Shown here piece after piece: positions 17,473-25,347 of a stretch of DNA of 64,000 bases (within the stretch, counting starts at the first letter, position 1; every line of letters begins with the position of its first letter). Location: NCBI RefSeq assembly GCF_001513965.1, contig NZ_KQ948028.1:124001-188000 (forward strand). The letters are read 5' to 3'. The translations under genes and the position numbers were made by a program. The notes under the pieces are model-generated. The model was not told the DNA's origin and did no database searches. It saw nothing but the letters and a program-made list of their open reading frames with translations. This DNA is from Streptomyces cellostaticus (GTDB lineage Bacteria; Actinomycetota; Actinomycetes; Streptomycetales; Streptomycetaceae).

Positions 17473-18684
17473 TCAGCGCGAGGTGTCGAAGACCTCGTCG
17501 CGGGTGGTGGCGAGCGCGGACTCCAACGCGCCGCGCAGTACGGGGTGTTCCCGGACGTCGCCGACGACGAGCCGGGGGCGGGCCGCCGCCAGCTCCTCCA
17601 GCTCGGCCTGGACGAGGGCGCGCAGCACCTCGCCGCCGGCCGTCAGGGCGGAGCCGCTGAGGACGACGAGTTCGGGGTCGAGCACGGAGACGAGCGAGGC
17701 GAGACCGGTGGCCAGCCGGGTCGCGTAGGTCTGCAGCAGCTCCCGGTGGGGGCCGCTCGCGTGGTCGGCGGCGCGTGCCACGAGTTCCGCGGCGGCCTCG
17801 GTGTGCGGCCCCGTCGGCACGTCCTCGATGCCGAGTTCCCGGGCGAGTTTCGGTACCGCCTGGGAGCCGGCCAGCTCCTGGTAGCCGCCGCTGTTGGCCT
17901 TGGTCACCTGGCGCACCAGCGGCGTGCCCGGCACCGGCAGGAAGCCGACCTCGCCGGCGCCGCCGGTCCAGCCGCGGTGCAGCCGGCCGCCGAGGACCAG
18001 GGCGGCGCCCAGCCCCTCCTGGTTCCACAGCAGGACGAAGTCCGCGTGGCCGCGGGCCGCGCCGAGCCGCTGTTCGGCGATGGCGACGAGGTTGACGTCG
18101 TTCTCGTACTCCACCGGCATCGGCAGCGCGGCGGCGAGTTCGCCGAGCAGGCTGGGGGAGTGCCAGCCGGGCAGGTGGGAGGCGTAACGCAGCCGGCCGG
18201 TGCCCGGATCGAAAGCGCCGGGGGTGCCGATGACCAGCCGGTGAACGTCGTCCCGGGCCAGCCCCGCCGCCTTCACCGCGCCGTCGAGAGCCTCGGTGAC
18301 CTGCTGGAGGACCGGCTGGGCCGGGCGGCGGCCCGGGGTGGGCAGTTCGTACTCGCCGACCGTGCGGCCGGTGATGTCGGCGACGGCGGCGCGGATGCGG
18401 TGCGGGGCGACGTCGAGCCCGGCGGCGTACGCGGCCGTGGGGTTGACGGCGTACAGCTGGGCGCTGGGGCCCGGCCGGCCCTCGCTGGTGCCGGTGACCC
18501 GGACCAGTCCGGCCGCCTCCAGGCGGGCCAGCAGCTGGGAGGCGGTCGGCTTGGACAGGCCGGTGAGCTTGCCGATCCGGGTGCGGGACAGCGGCCCGTG
18601 CTCCAGCAGGAGGTCCAGGGCGGCGCGGTCGTTCATGGCGCGCAGGACGCGCGGGGTGCCCGGCGTACCGGCGGTTCCTGCCAT
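17473..18684 (-). CDS. ROK-family transcriptional regulator
   Basis: 403 residues from the ATG at 18684; a GTG at 18696 (GGAAAGG 3 bases upstream) is the other candidate. An N-terminal winged HTH (LSRTRIGKLTGLSKPTASQLLARLEAAGLV) is followed by a sugar-kinase-like ROK domain (EYENDVNLVAIAE, NQEGLGAALVLGG, GGAGEVGFLPV). The ROK zinc-binding cysteines are absent, so it is probably not a catalytic kinase but a sugar-responsive repressor. It is the first gene of the sugar operon and has a promoter and a 15-bp palindrome upstream, so autoregulation and control of the whole operon are likely. Confidence 0.92.
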   Translation of the reverse strand: MAGTAGTPGTPRVLRAMNDRAALDLLLEHGPLSRTRIGKLTGLSKPTASQLLARLEAAGLVRVTGTSEGRPGPSAQLYAVNPTAAYAAGLDVAPHRIRAAVADITGRTVGEYELPTPGRRPAQPVLQQVTEALDGAVKAAGLARDDVHRLVIGTPGAFDPGTGRLRYASHLPGWHSPSLLGELAAALPMPVEYENDVNLVAIAEQRLGAARGHADFVLLWNQEGLGAALVLGGRLHRGWTGGAGEVGFLPVPGTPLVRQVTKANSGGYQELAGSQAVPKLARELGIEDVPTGPHTEAAAELVARAADHASGPHRELLQTYATRLATGLASLVSVLDPELVVLSGSALTAGGEVLRALVQAELEELAAARPRLVVGDVREHPVLRGALESALATTRDEVFDTSR

Positions 18685-18776
18685 GGGGGTCGACACCTGC
18701 CTTTCCAACTGCCCAGTTTTTCAGTGACCTGGCCATGACGTCCAGCCTTGATCACCGGCCGCCGGAAGATCACTGT

Positions 18777-18791
18777 TAGGAAACTTTCCTA
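18777..18791. promoter_or_regulatory. Candidate ROK operator (perfect 15-bp palindrome)
   Basis: TAGGAAA-C-TTTCCTA, perfectly symmetric and AT-rich within GC-rich DNA. It lies about 14 bases downstream of the -10 box of the promoter at 18805-18834 and about 85 bases upstream of the regulator's start. A bound repressor there would block RNA polymerase. Assignment to the adjacent ROK protein is by position. Confidence 0.75.
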
Positions 18792-18804
18792 TTCGGGTGG
18801 GAGG

Positions 18805-18834
18805 AACGTAAGCCCAGGACGAAGAGGGCGTCAA
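18805..18834 (-). promoter_or_regulatory. Promoter of the ROK-sugar importer operon
   Basis: On the minus strand: -35 TTGACG (18829-18834), 18-base spacer, -10 TACGTT (18805-18810). It is a good match to the vegetative consensus. The operator at 18777-18791 lies just downstream. Confidence 0.7.
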
Positions 18835-18841
18835 TAGACAA

Positions 18842-18877
18842 CGCCCCCGAGGCAACAGAGTCGTTACCTCGGGGGCG
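18842..18877 (-). terminator. Terminator of the MscS gene
   Basis: A perfect 11-bp stem (CGCCCCCGAGG / CCTCGGGGGCG) with a 14-base loop whose inner AAC/GTT can pair further. It lies 25 bases past the MscS stop and directly before the promoter of the sugar operon. Confidence 0.8.
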
Positions 18878-18901
18878 AGGGCTACCGCCTGGCCTGCGGA
18901 G

Positions 18902-20002
18902 CTACTTCGGCGCCGACCGCTGCTGCGGAGTGATCGGTGTCGCCGCCTCCGACTGCGGCGAGGCGGTGTTGGAGTACACCGAGGGTGCGGCCACCGCGGC
19001 CGTCGGGTCCGGGGTGTCCTCGACGTCCACCGCGGCCGTGGCCCCGCCCACGATGCGGATGCTCGCCGCGTCGAAGGCCCGCTTGATGCGCCAGCGCAGC
19101 TCGCGCTCCACGGCCACCGACTTGCCCGGCATCGTCTTCGCCGAGACCCGGACCACCATGGAGTCGATCAGCACGCTGTCCAGGCCGAGCACCTCGACGG
19201 GCCCCCACAGCAGCTCGTTCCAGGGCTCTTCCTTGCTCATCCGCTCGGCGACCTCGTCCAGCCTGGCCTTCACCCGGTCCAGGTCCTCGCTCGCCTTCAC
19301 GGTCACGTCGACCCCGGCGGTCGCCCAGCCCTGGGAGAGGTTGCCGATCCGCTTGACCTCGCCGTTGCGGACGTACCAGATCTCGCCGCTGTCGCCGCGC
19401 AGCTTGGTCACCCGCAGCCCGACCTCGATCACCTCGCCGGAGGCCACGCCCGCGTCGACCGTGTCGCCGACGCCGTACTGGTCCTCCAGGATCATGAACA
19501 CACCGGAGAGGAAGTCCGTGACCAGGTTCCGGGCGCCGAAACCGATCGCCACACCGGCCACACCGGCCGAGGCCAGCAGCGGCGCCAGGTTGATCTTGAA
19601 GGTGGACAGCACCATCAGCGCGGCCGTGCCGAGGATCAGGAAGCTCGCCACCGAGCGCAGCACCGAGCCGATCGCCTGCGAGCGTTGCCGGCGCCGCTCG
19701 GCGTTGACCAGCAGACCGCCCAGCGCGGTGCCGTCCACCGACTCCACGGTCCGGTTCATCCGGTCTATCAGCTTGGTGATCGCCCGCCGTACCAGCCCTC
19801 TGAGCACGAACGCCACGACCAGGATCAGCAGGATCTGCAGACCCATCGCGAGCCAGGTCGACCAGTTCTGCTCGACCCAGCTCGCCGCGTTCGTCGCGCT
19901 CTGCTGGGCGTCCTGGATCGTCGGCACGGCCGGGGCCGTCGGTCCCGAGGGAGACGGCGAGGGCGTCGCACCGGCGGCCAGGAGGACGACGGGCAAGGAC
20001 AC
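18902..20002 (-). CDS. MscS-family mechanosensitive channel
   Basis: 366 residues from the GTG at 20002, chosen because GGAGGT lies 8 bases upstream; the ATG five codons earlier has no ribosome site and its own codons form that GGAGG. The first segment may be a short signal-like helix. Membrane helices follow at about 50-70 and 115-150. The pore helix TM3 is APLLASAGVAGVAIGFGARNLVTDFLSG, rich in Gly and Ala as in MscS. The beta domain contains EDQYGVGDTV and a GVxVTV repeat. A disordered Pro/Ala/Thr tail ends the protein. It releases solutes during hypo-osmotic shock. Confidence 0.92.
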   Translation of the reverse strand: MSLPVVLLAAGATPSPSPSGPTAPAVPTIQDAQQSATNAASWVEQNWSTWLAMGLQILLILVVAFVLRGLVRRAITKLIDRMNRTVESVDGTALGGLLVNAERRRQRSQAIGSVLRSVASFLILGTAALMVLSTFKINLAPLLASAGVAGVAIGFGARNLVTDFLSGVFMILEDQYGVGDTVDAGVASGEVIEVGLRVTKLRGDSGEIWYVRNGEVKRIGNLSQGWATAGVDVTVKASEDLDRVKARLDEVAERMSKEEPWNELLWGPVEVLGLDSVLIDSMVVRVSAKTMPGKSVAVERELRWRIKRAFDAASIRIVGGATAAVDVEDTPDPTAAVAAPSVYSNTASPQSEAATPITPQQRSAPK

Positions 20003-20319
20003 GGCAGGTACCTCCATGGTGCTGCGCGGTCCGCTCCGGTGGGGCGGTCAAGGTCACGAAAAGGTCACCGGGCGGACAGAACCAACACACTAACGGGGCA
20101 TTGTGTGTGTTCCACGCCGATCCGCAAAGGAGGGGCACAGGAGAGACCGTTCTCACCCGGGCTTGAACAGGCCATGATCCGGGGGATGAATCGGGTGTGG
20201 TCGAAAACACTCCCAGCCCGTTACCGGGACATGGTGGCGCTTCCACCAGGCATGAGGGGAGACTGGCTGCAGATCGTCCCGGCGCGAGCCACGCGCCGCC
20301 GACGCCCAAGGAGGCCCCC
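20003..20319. other. Divergent intergenic region between mscS and HNH genes
   Basis: 317 bases holding the two upstream regions of divergent genes. I see no convincing -35/-10 pair, palindrome or RNA gene, only the AAGGAGG ribosome site directly before 20320. GC content is lower near 20080-20110. Confidence 0.5.
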
Positions 20320-20856
20320 GTGCCGCATGTCCTGGTCCTCAACGCGTCGTACGAGCCGCTCGGCGTCGTACCGCTCCGCCGCGCGCTCATCCTCGTCCTG
20401 GAGAACAAGGCCGTCTCCCTCGAGGAATCCGGCGCCTTTATGCACAGCGCAACCGTCACAGTCCCCGCACCCAGCGTGGTCCGGCTCAAGCGATTCGTCC
20501 GGGTTCCCTATCGGGGGCCCGTTCCTCTTACCCGCAGGGCGCTGTTCGCCCGCGACGGGGGCCGGTGCATGTACTGCGGTGGCGTCGCAACCAGCGTCGA
20601 CCACGTCATCCCGCGCAGCCGCGGAGGCAAGCACGTCTGGGACAACGTGGTGGCCTCATGCCGCCGCTGCAACCACGTGAAGGCCGACAAACACCTCGTC
20701 GAGATCGGCTGGCGGCTGCGCCACAAACCAGCTCCGCCCACCGGTCTGGCCTGGCGCATCATCGGGACCGGCCATAGGGACCCGCGCTGGCTGCCCTATT
20801 TGCAGCCGTACGGCGCGGACGACGCCATGGCCCGGATCGACGGCATCTCCGCCTGA
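20320..20856 (+). CDS. HNH endonuclease family protein
   Basis: 178 residues from a GTG at 20320 with AAGGAGG five bases upstream; the in-frame ATG at 20197 is rejected. The N-terminus (HVLVLNASYEPLGVVPLRRA) is typical of a widespread actinobacterial HNH protein. The C-terminal half has zinc ligands CMYCGG...CRRCN and the HNH core SVDHVIPRSRGGKHVWDNVV. It probably cuts or nicks DNA; the biological target is unknown. It is monocistronic, ended by the hairpin at 20876-20909. Confidence 0.9.
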   Translation: MPHVLVLNASYEPLGVVPLRRALILVLENKAVSLEESGAFMHSATVTVPAPSVVRLKRFVRVPYRGPVPLTRRALFARDGGRCMYCGGVATSVDHVIPRSRGGKHVWDNVVASCRRCNHVKADKHLVEIGWRLRHKPAPPTGLAWRIIGTGHRDPRWLPYLQPYGADDAMARIDGISA

Positions 20857-20875
20857 CGATCCGGGCCTTCGCATA

Positions 20876-20909
20876 CCCCGTGGCCGAACGGCTCCGCTCA
20901 GCCACGGGG
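20876..20909 (+). terminator. Terminator of the HNH gene
   Basis: A perfect 9-bp stem (CCCCGTGGC / GCCACGGGG) enclosing 16 bases with a further CGG/CCG pairing, 19 bases beyond the stop codon. Confidence 0.75.
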
Positions 20910-20966
20910 CCCTTCGGCGCGCGCCCCGCGTACGGCGTACAGGGCGGCGCCCACGGGGGCACGCGG

Positions 20967-21149
20967 TCAGCGGAAGGCCGGCAGCCTGCTCAGGCGGGCG
21001 CCGAGCAGGACGGCCGCGGCTGCCGTGACATCTGTACAGCCCAGCGTGTTGCGGATCACGGCCGGGGGTCCGAAGACCTCCGGATGCCCGGGCACCGCCG
21101 CCGGATCCCCCGCCGCGACGGCCCGCAACAGTGCCGCGTCCCCATCCAC
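20967..21149 (-). CDS. Possible small protein, uncertain
   Basis: An open frame of 60 codons from a GTG at 21149 with AAGGAGG two bases upstream, which is unusually close. High GC at third positions is compatible with coding. The sequence starts DAALLRAVAAGDPAAV, which looks like the beginning of an ankyrin-type repeat, then becomes unlike it. It could be a real small gene or a decayed remnant. No function can be given. Confidence 0.3.
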   Translation of the reverse strand: MDGDAALLRAVAAGDPAAVPGHPEVFGPPAVIRNTLGCTDVTAAAAVLLGARLSRLPAFR

Positions 21150-21357
21150 GCCCTCCTTCTCCCGCCGCCCCCCATAGCGCGGCACAGTCCCACAACCGGT
21201 CTGCCGACCGCCCGGGCGGCACCGGTTCACGACGCGCGTGCACCCGTGCTCCACCGGTCCTGGAGAGTGCCTTCGCCGTCACGGGGTAGGCCTGCCGTAA
21301 CCACCCCAAGCCGCGGCATTCGACCCGGCGACAGGACACAGCGACAAGGAGGCCCCC

Positions 21358-21603
21358 GTGGCCGCACCGGCTCATCTCCCGATCCCGGCCCAGTGGAAAC
21401 CCGTGGCGGAGTCGTCCGCCGAGACCCACGAGCCGCAGGACTGCCTCTTCAGCGCGGAGGGAGCGTGCGCGGAGGCGCCGCTGACCAGCGAGCCGCCGCT
21501 GCCCGATGCCGAGCCCCTGACCAGCGAGCCGCCGCTCGCCGATGCCGCCCCGCTGACCAGCGAGTCCGACCCGGTCCCGGACTTCTTCGGCCCGGGGCTG
21601 TAG
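21358..21603 (+). CDS. Small repeat-containing protein encoded directly upstream of malQ
   Basis: 81 residues from a GTG with AAGGAGG five bases upstream. The stop TAG is immediately followed by the malQ ATG, so the two are translationally coupled. There are two cysteines (C29 and C37). The C-terminal half is a 12-residue tandem repeat, PLTSEPPLxDAx, in two full copies and one partial. There is no signal peptide or membrane helix. The strong ribosome site and coupling argue that it is translated. The role is unknown; it may set malQ translation. Confidence 0.7.
   Translation: MAAPAHLPIPAQWKPVAESSAETHEPQDCLFSAEGACAEAPLTSEPPLPDAEPLTSEPPLADAAPLTSESDPVPDFFGPGL
21478..21567 (+). repeat. 36-bp tandem repeat in the malQ leader gene
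   Basis: Two and a half units of 36 bases beginning at 21478, 21514 and 21550, coding for PLTSEPPL-type repeats. The units differ mainly at a few third positions. Confidence 0.75.
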
Positions 21604-23703
21604 ATGGCCGCGGCGCACGACGACGAGGAACTGTCCCGGCTCGCCGGGCTGCACGGGGTCGCCACCTCCTACAGTCCCGCCCCGGACCGTACGGTCGCGG
21701 TCTCCGCCTCCGCCGTGGTCGCCGCCCTGGCCGCCCTCGGCGTCGACGCCGGAACCCCGGACGCCGTCCGCGCCGCGCTCGCCGAACGGGAGCACGAGCT
21801 GCGCGAACGGCTGCTGCCGCCGACGGTGGTCCGGTGGGCCGGCACCGAGGGGCCGCCCGACGCCTTCGCCGCGCTGCCGCCCGGCACCCGCCTGCGCGTC
21901 GAGACCGAGCAGGGGGAGGAGCGGGACCGGATCGAGGACCTGCCGGCCGGTGTGCACCGGGTGAGCGCCGGCGCGCCCGACGGACGTACCGGACACGCCC
22001 ACCTCATCGTCGCCCCGGACCGGCTGCCCGCCCCCGCCACCCGCTCGTACGGCCTTCTCGTCCAGCTGTACTCGCTGCTCTCCCGGCGCTCCTGGGGCAT
22101 GGGCGACCTCGCCGACCTCGCCGAGCTGGCCGGCTGGGCCGGGCGCACCGCCGGGGCCGGGTTCGTGCAGGTCAACCCGCTGCACGCGGCCGTACCCGGG
22201 GCCCCGACCGACCCGTCCCCGTACCGGCCGTCCTCGCGCCGCTTCCCCGACCCCGTCCACCTGCGGATCGAGGCGATCCCCGAGTTCGCGCACATCGAGG
22301 ACCCCGAGGACCGCGACCGGATCCGCACGCTGCTGGAGCGCGCCGAGCGGCTGCGCGCCGCCGTCCTCGACAAGGGCGCCCTCATCGACCGGGATGCGGT
22401 GTGGGAGCTGAAGCACGAGGCCCTGGAGCTGGTGCTCGGCGTCCCCCTCGGGCCGGGGCGGCAGGCCGCGTACGACGCCTTTCGCGCTGCTCAGGGCCAG
22501 GCCCTGGAGGACCACGCCACCTGGTACGCGCTGGCCGAGACCTACGGCGCCGACTGGCACCGCTGGCCCGGCGGGCTGCGGGACCCGCGCTCGGCCGACA
22601 CCGCCCGCGCCCGCGCCGAGCTCGCCGGCCGCGTCGGCTTCCACACCCGGCTCGCCTGGCTCACCGACGGCCAGCTCCGCGCCGCCCAGCGCGCCGCCCG
22701 GGAGGCCGGGATGCCCGTCGGGATCGTGCACGACCTCGCCGTCGGCGTGCACCCCCAGGGCGCGGACGCCTGGGCGCAGCAGGACCACTTCGCCGCCGGG
22801 ATGTCGGTCGGCGCCCCACCCGACGCCTTCAACGCGCGCGGCCAGGACTGGGGCCTGCCTCCCTGGCGCCCCGACCGCCTCGCCGCCTCCGGCCACGCCC
22901 CCTACCGCCACCTCCTGCGCGCCCTCTTCCGCTACGCCGGCGCCCTGCGCATCGACCACGTGATGGGCCTGTTCCGGCTGTGGTGGGTGCCCCAGGGCAG
23001 CCCGCCCACCGAGGGCACGTACGTCCGCTACGACGCCGAGGCGATGCTCGCCCTGCTCGCCCTGGAGGCCTCCCGCGCCGGGGCGGTGGTGATCGGCGAG
23101 GACCTGGGCACCGTCGAACCGGGGGTGCGCGAGACGCTCCAGCGGCACGGGGTGCTCGGCACCTCCGTGCTGTGGTTCGAGCGGGACTGGGAGGGCGACG
23201 GCCGCCCGCTGCCGCCCGAGCGCTGGCGCGCCGACTGCCTGGCCACCGCGACCACCCACGACCTGCCGCCCACCGCCGCCCGGCTCACCGGCGAGCACGT
23301 CGACCTGCGCGACAGCCTCGGCCTGCTGACCCGCCCGGCCGCCGAGGAACGCGCGGAGGCGACCGCGGACGCGGCGGAGTGGCTCGCCCTGCTGGGCAGC
23401 CTCGGCCTGCTGGACACCCCGGCCGCCGGGCCCCCGGGAACCGCCGAGGAGGCGGAGATCCAGGGCGTCCACCGCTTCCTGCTGCGCACCCCGGCCCGCC
23501 TGATCGGCGTCTGGCTCCCGGACGGCGTCGGCGACCGCCGCCCGCAGAACCTCCCCGGCACCTGGGACCAGTACCCCAACTGGCGGCTGCCGGTCGCCGA
23601 CGCGCAGGGCCGCCCGGTGCCGCTGGAGGAACTGGCGGCCTCGCCGCGGCTGCGGGCGCTGCTGGAGGTCCTGCGGGAGGAAGCGGGGGGTGAGCCGCCG
23701 TAG
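21604..23703 (+). CDS. malQ: 4-alpha-glucanotransferase
   Basis: 699 residues, GH77 family, including the N-terminal extension typical of actinobacterial MalQ. Catalytic residues are present: nucleophile D451 (RIDHVMGLFR), acid/base E499 (VIGEDLGTV) and D553 (TTHDLPPTAAR). LSRRSWGMGDLADL and NPLHA are substrate-site motifs. It transfers maltosyl or longer glucan units between alpha-1,4 chains during maltodextrin and glycogen turnover, in the cytoplasm. The ATG directly abuts the stop of the upstream small gene. Confidence 0.95.
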   Translation: MAAAHDDEELSRLAGLHGVATSYSPAPDRTVAVSASAVVAALAALGVDAGTPDAVRAALAEREHELRERLLPPTVVRWAGTEGPPDAFAALPPGTRLRVETEQGEERDRIEDLPAGVHRVSAGAPDGRTGHAHLIVAPDRLPAPATRSYGLLVQLYSLLSRRSWGMGDLADLAELAGWAGRTAGAGFVQVNPLHAAVPGAPTDPSPYRPSSRRFPDPVHLRIEAIPEFAHIEDPEDRDRIRTLLERAERLRAAVLDKGALIDRDAVWELKHEALELVLGVPLGPGRQAAYDAFRAAQGQALEDHATWYALAETYGADWHRWPGGLRDPRSADTARARAELAGRVGFHTRLAWLTDGQLRAAQRAAREAGMPVGIVHDLAVGVHPQGADAWAQQDHFAAGMSVGAPPDAFNARGQDWGLPPWRPDRLAASGHAPYRHLLRALFRYAGALRIDHVMGLFRLWWVPQGSPPTEGTYVRYDAEAMLALLALEASRAGAVVIGEDLGTVEPGVRETLQRHGVLGTSVLWFERDWEGDGRPLPPERWRADCLATATTHDLPPTAARLTGEHVDLRDSLGLLTRPAAEERAEATADAAEWLALLGSLGLLDTPAAGPPGTAEEAEIQGVHRFLLRTPARLIGVWLPDGVGDRRPQNLPGTWDQYPNWRLPVADAQGRPVPLEELAASPRLRALLEVLREEAGGEPP

Positions 23704-23750
23704 GGCACCCCGGGCGCGCGGCCTTCCTGGCCGTTCGCTAACTTGAGAGC

Positions 23751-24011
23751 GTGGACAAGAAGAACGCCCTGCGCGCCGGCGCCCTGGCCGCCGGTACGAC
23801 GCTGATGATGCTGCTCATGTCGTCCCCCGCGCTCGCGCTGACCCGCGACGACGGCGACGACCCCGGCAAGGGCCTGAGCGTCGGCGCGACGCTGGGCCTG
23901 TACGTGCTGGCTCCGCTGGTGCTGTTCGCGGTCATCACGGGGCTGGTGATGGTCCTGGACAAGTCCAAGATCCGTGTGCACAAGCCCGGCACGGAGAAGG
24001 CCAAGGCCTGA
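23751..24011 (+). CDS. Small membrane protein, unknown function
   Basis: 86 residues from a GTG at 23751. It has an N-terminal signal-like helix (8-29, ending SSPALA), a short Asp-rich linker (TRDDGDDPGKG) and a membrane helix (GATLGLYVLAPLVLFAVITGLVMVL), then a basic tail KSKIRVHKPGTEKAKA. No good ribosome site is seen; a TAACTT hexamer about 10 bases upstream would fit a near-leaderless transcript. A strong terminator follows at 24028. Confidence 0.85.
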   Translation: MDKKNALRAGALAAGTTLMMLLMSSPALALTRDDGDDPGKGLSVGATLGLYVLAPLVLFAVITGLVMVLDKSKIRVHKPGTEKAKA

Positions 24012-24027
24012 CCGGAACCCGATCTCT

Positions 24028-24103
24028 GCCGAGGGCGCCTGTCCTCCCGTCCGTACGCGCACACCGCCGTACCCGGGTGGGGACGGCGCCCTCGGCGTTT
24101 TCT
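24028..24103 (+). terminator. Intrinsic terminator with T-run
   Basis: A perfect 12-bp stem (GCCGAGGGCGCC at 24028-24039, GGCGCCCTCGGC at 24085-24096) followed by GTTTTCT. The 45-base loop can fold further (GTCC/GGAC). It ends the small membrane protein gene. Confidence 0.85.
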
Positions 24104-24225
24104 CCCTGTCGTAGGCACAGTTCAACTGATCCAGCCGATCTTGCCTCCCGATGCTCCTGCGGCCGAGACTCGGAGCGCGCACCCCGGGGTCGGTGTGGCC
24201 CTGGGGCCGACGACAGGAGATGCAC

Positions 24226-24543
24226 ATGAAGCGAGCCCTACGTCTCGGTGCCTGCTTAGCCGCGGTTCTCGCAGGCGCCTTCGTTCCGGCCGCCGCGGCC
24301 CAGGCCGCCCCCGCCACCACGACGGCCACGGCCGACTACGTCTGTGAGGGCCTGGTGGGGCACGGATCCATTTCCGGCCTGTGGCTGGAGGGCACCAACT
24401 GTCACGGCCCGACTGGTCTGGCCTGGGAAAACCGCACCATCACCACCACCAGCGGCGGCAGCATCTGGCAGTGCGTCAGCTGGTCCTACAGGCCCGACGA
24501 GTTCGGGCCCGTCAAGGCGTCGGGCTGCAAGCTCGCCGGCTGA
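24226..24543 (+). CDS. Small secreted cysteine-containing protein
   Basis: 105 residues; the ATG at 24226 is favoured over one two codons earlier because CAGGAG sits 6 bases upstream. The signal peptide ends near AAQA/APA (about residue 28). The mature part has four cysteines (DYVCEG, TNCHG, WQCVSW, SGCKLAG), probably forming two disulfides, and many Gly, Ser, Thr and Trp residues. I do not recognise the family. It is monocistronic and closed by a hairpin at 24547-24579. Confidence 0.85.
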   Translation: MKRALRLGACLAAVLAGAFVPAAAAQAAPATTTATADYVCEGLVGHGSISGLWLEGTNCHGPTGLAWENRTITTTSGGSIWQCVSWSYRPDEFGPVKASGCKLAG

Positions 24544-24546
24544 TCT

Positions 24547-24579
24547 CCCCGACAGGCGTGCACCCAGGCCCTGTCGGGG
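24547..24579. terminator. Terminator between convergent genes
   Basis: A 10-bp perfect stem (CCCCGACAGG / CCTGTCGGGG) with a 13-base loop between the stop codons of the secreted protein gene and the tetR gene. It can serve both directions. Confidence 0.75.
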
Positions 24580-24590
24580 CAGCACGCGGT

Positions 24591-25190
24591 TCAGGGGCTG
24601 GGTGCTGCCAGGTAGCGCTGCACGGTGGGCGCGAGCCACGCCACGATCTCCTCGGGGCGCAGCGCCACCGTGGGCGCAAAGCGCAGGACGTAGCGGGTGA
24701 GCGCCAGCCCGAGCAGCTGTGAGGCGCAGAGCGCGGCCCGCGCGGGTACCTGCTCGGGGTCGGGACACACCTGCCGGGCCACCGGCAGCAGCTGGTCCCG
24801 GAAGATGCCCTGCATGCGCTCGGCTCCGGCCTGGTTGGTGGCGCCGACGCGCAGTACGGCCGTGAGTTCCTCGTTCTCCTCCCACAGGCCGAGGAAGTGC
24901 TGCACCAGCGCTCGGCCGACCTCGTCCCGCTCGACCTGCGTCAGGTCCGGCAACCGCAGGTCGAGCGCGACCGCCGCCGCGAACAGGCCCTCCTTGCTGC
25001 CGAAGTACCGCATCACCATCGACGGGTCGATGCGTGCGTCCTTGGCGATGGCGCGGATGGTGGCCCGCTCGTAGCCGTCGGCGGCGAAGCGCTCGCGGGC
25101 GGCGGCGAGGATCGCGGTACGGGTGGCGTCGGAGCGGCGGGCCGCCGGGCCGGCTCCGGAATCTGTGCTTCTGCTGAGGCTGCCGGTCAT
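24591..25190 (-). CDS. TetR-family transcriptional regulator
   Basis: 199 residues from the ATG at 25190. The HTH is at about 23-65 (ILAAARERFAADGYERATIRAIAKDARIDPSMVMRYFGSKEGLFAAAV). The C-terminal ligand domain has the LAPTVQRYL ending common in actinobacterial repressors. It is divergent from a flavin monooxygenase gene; three related 12-bp near-palindromes lie in the shared region. It probably represses the monooxygenase and itself until a small aromatic or antibiotic-like ligand binds. Confidence 0.92.
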   Translation of the reverse strand: MTGSLSRSTDSGAGPAARRSDATRTAILAAARERFAADGYERATIRAIAKDARIDPSMVMRYFGSKEGLFAAAVALDLRLPDLTQVERDEVGRALVQHFLGLWEENEELTAVLRVGATNQAGAERMQGIFRDQLLPVARQVCPDPEQVPARAALCASQLLGLALTRYVLRFAPTVALRPEEIVAWLAPTVQRYLAAPSP

Positions 25191-25220
25191 GCCAACGAGC
25201 GTAGGCCCACATCCGTGGGC

Positions 25221-25287
25221 CAACAAGTGTTGACGTCGACCGGTGGTCGTTCTATGTTTGCCAACAAGCGTTGACCAACGCGTGTTG
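25221..25287. promoter_or_regulatory. Three tandem TetR-type operators
   Basis: CAACAAGTGTTG (25221-25232), CAACAAGCGTTG (25262-25273) and CAACGCGTGTTG (25276-25287), each a near-palindrome of the form CAACrmGYGTTG. The first overlaps the -35 box and the other two lie just beyond the -10 box of the monooxygenase promoter. The spacing is 41 and 14 bases start to start. Confidence 0.78.
25230..25258 (+). promoter_or_regulatory. Promoter of the monooxygenase gene
   Basis: -35 TTGACG (25230-25235), 17-base spacer, -10 TATGTT (25253-25258). It is embedded between the operator copies. Transcription would begin near 25265, leaving an 80-base leader before the ATG at 25348. Confidence 0.8.
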
Positions 25288-25347
25288 ACCAGTAGATGTC
25301 GGCCGACACGCGTGGGCCACCGGACGTTGGCACCCCAGGAGGCCACC

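Noticed and set aside
15094..18738. Very long open frames on both strands (up to 1214 codons) across the sugar operon
   Set aside because: They are by-products of high GC at third positions. Their translations are Arg/Gly/Ala-rich without family motifs, while the minus-strand genes in another frame have clear domains.
20656..23472. 938-codon minus-strand frame opposite malQ
   Set aside because: Low-complexity translation and full overlap with the motif-supported malQ gene.
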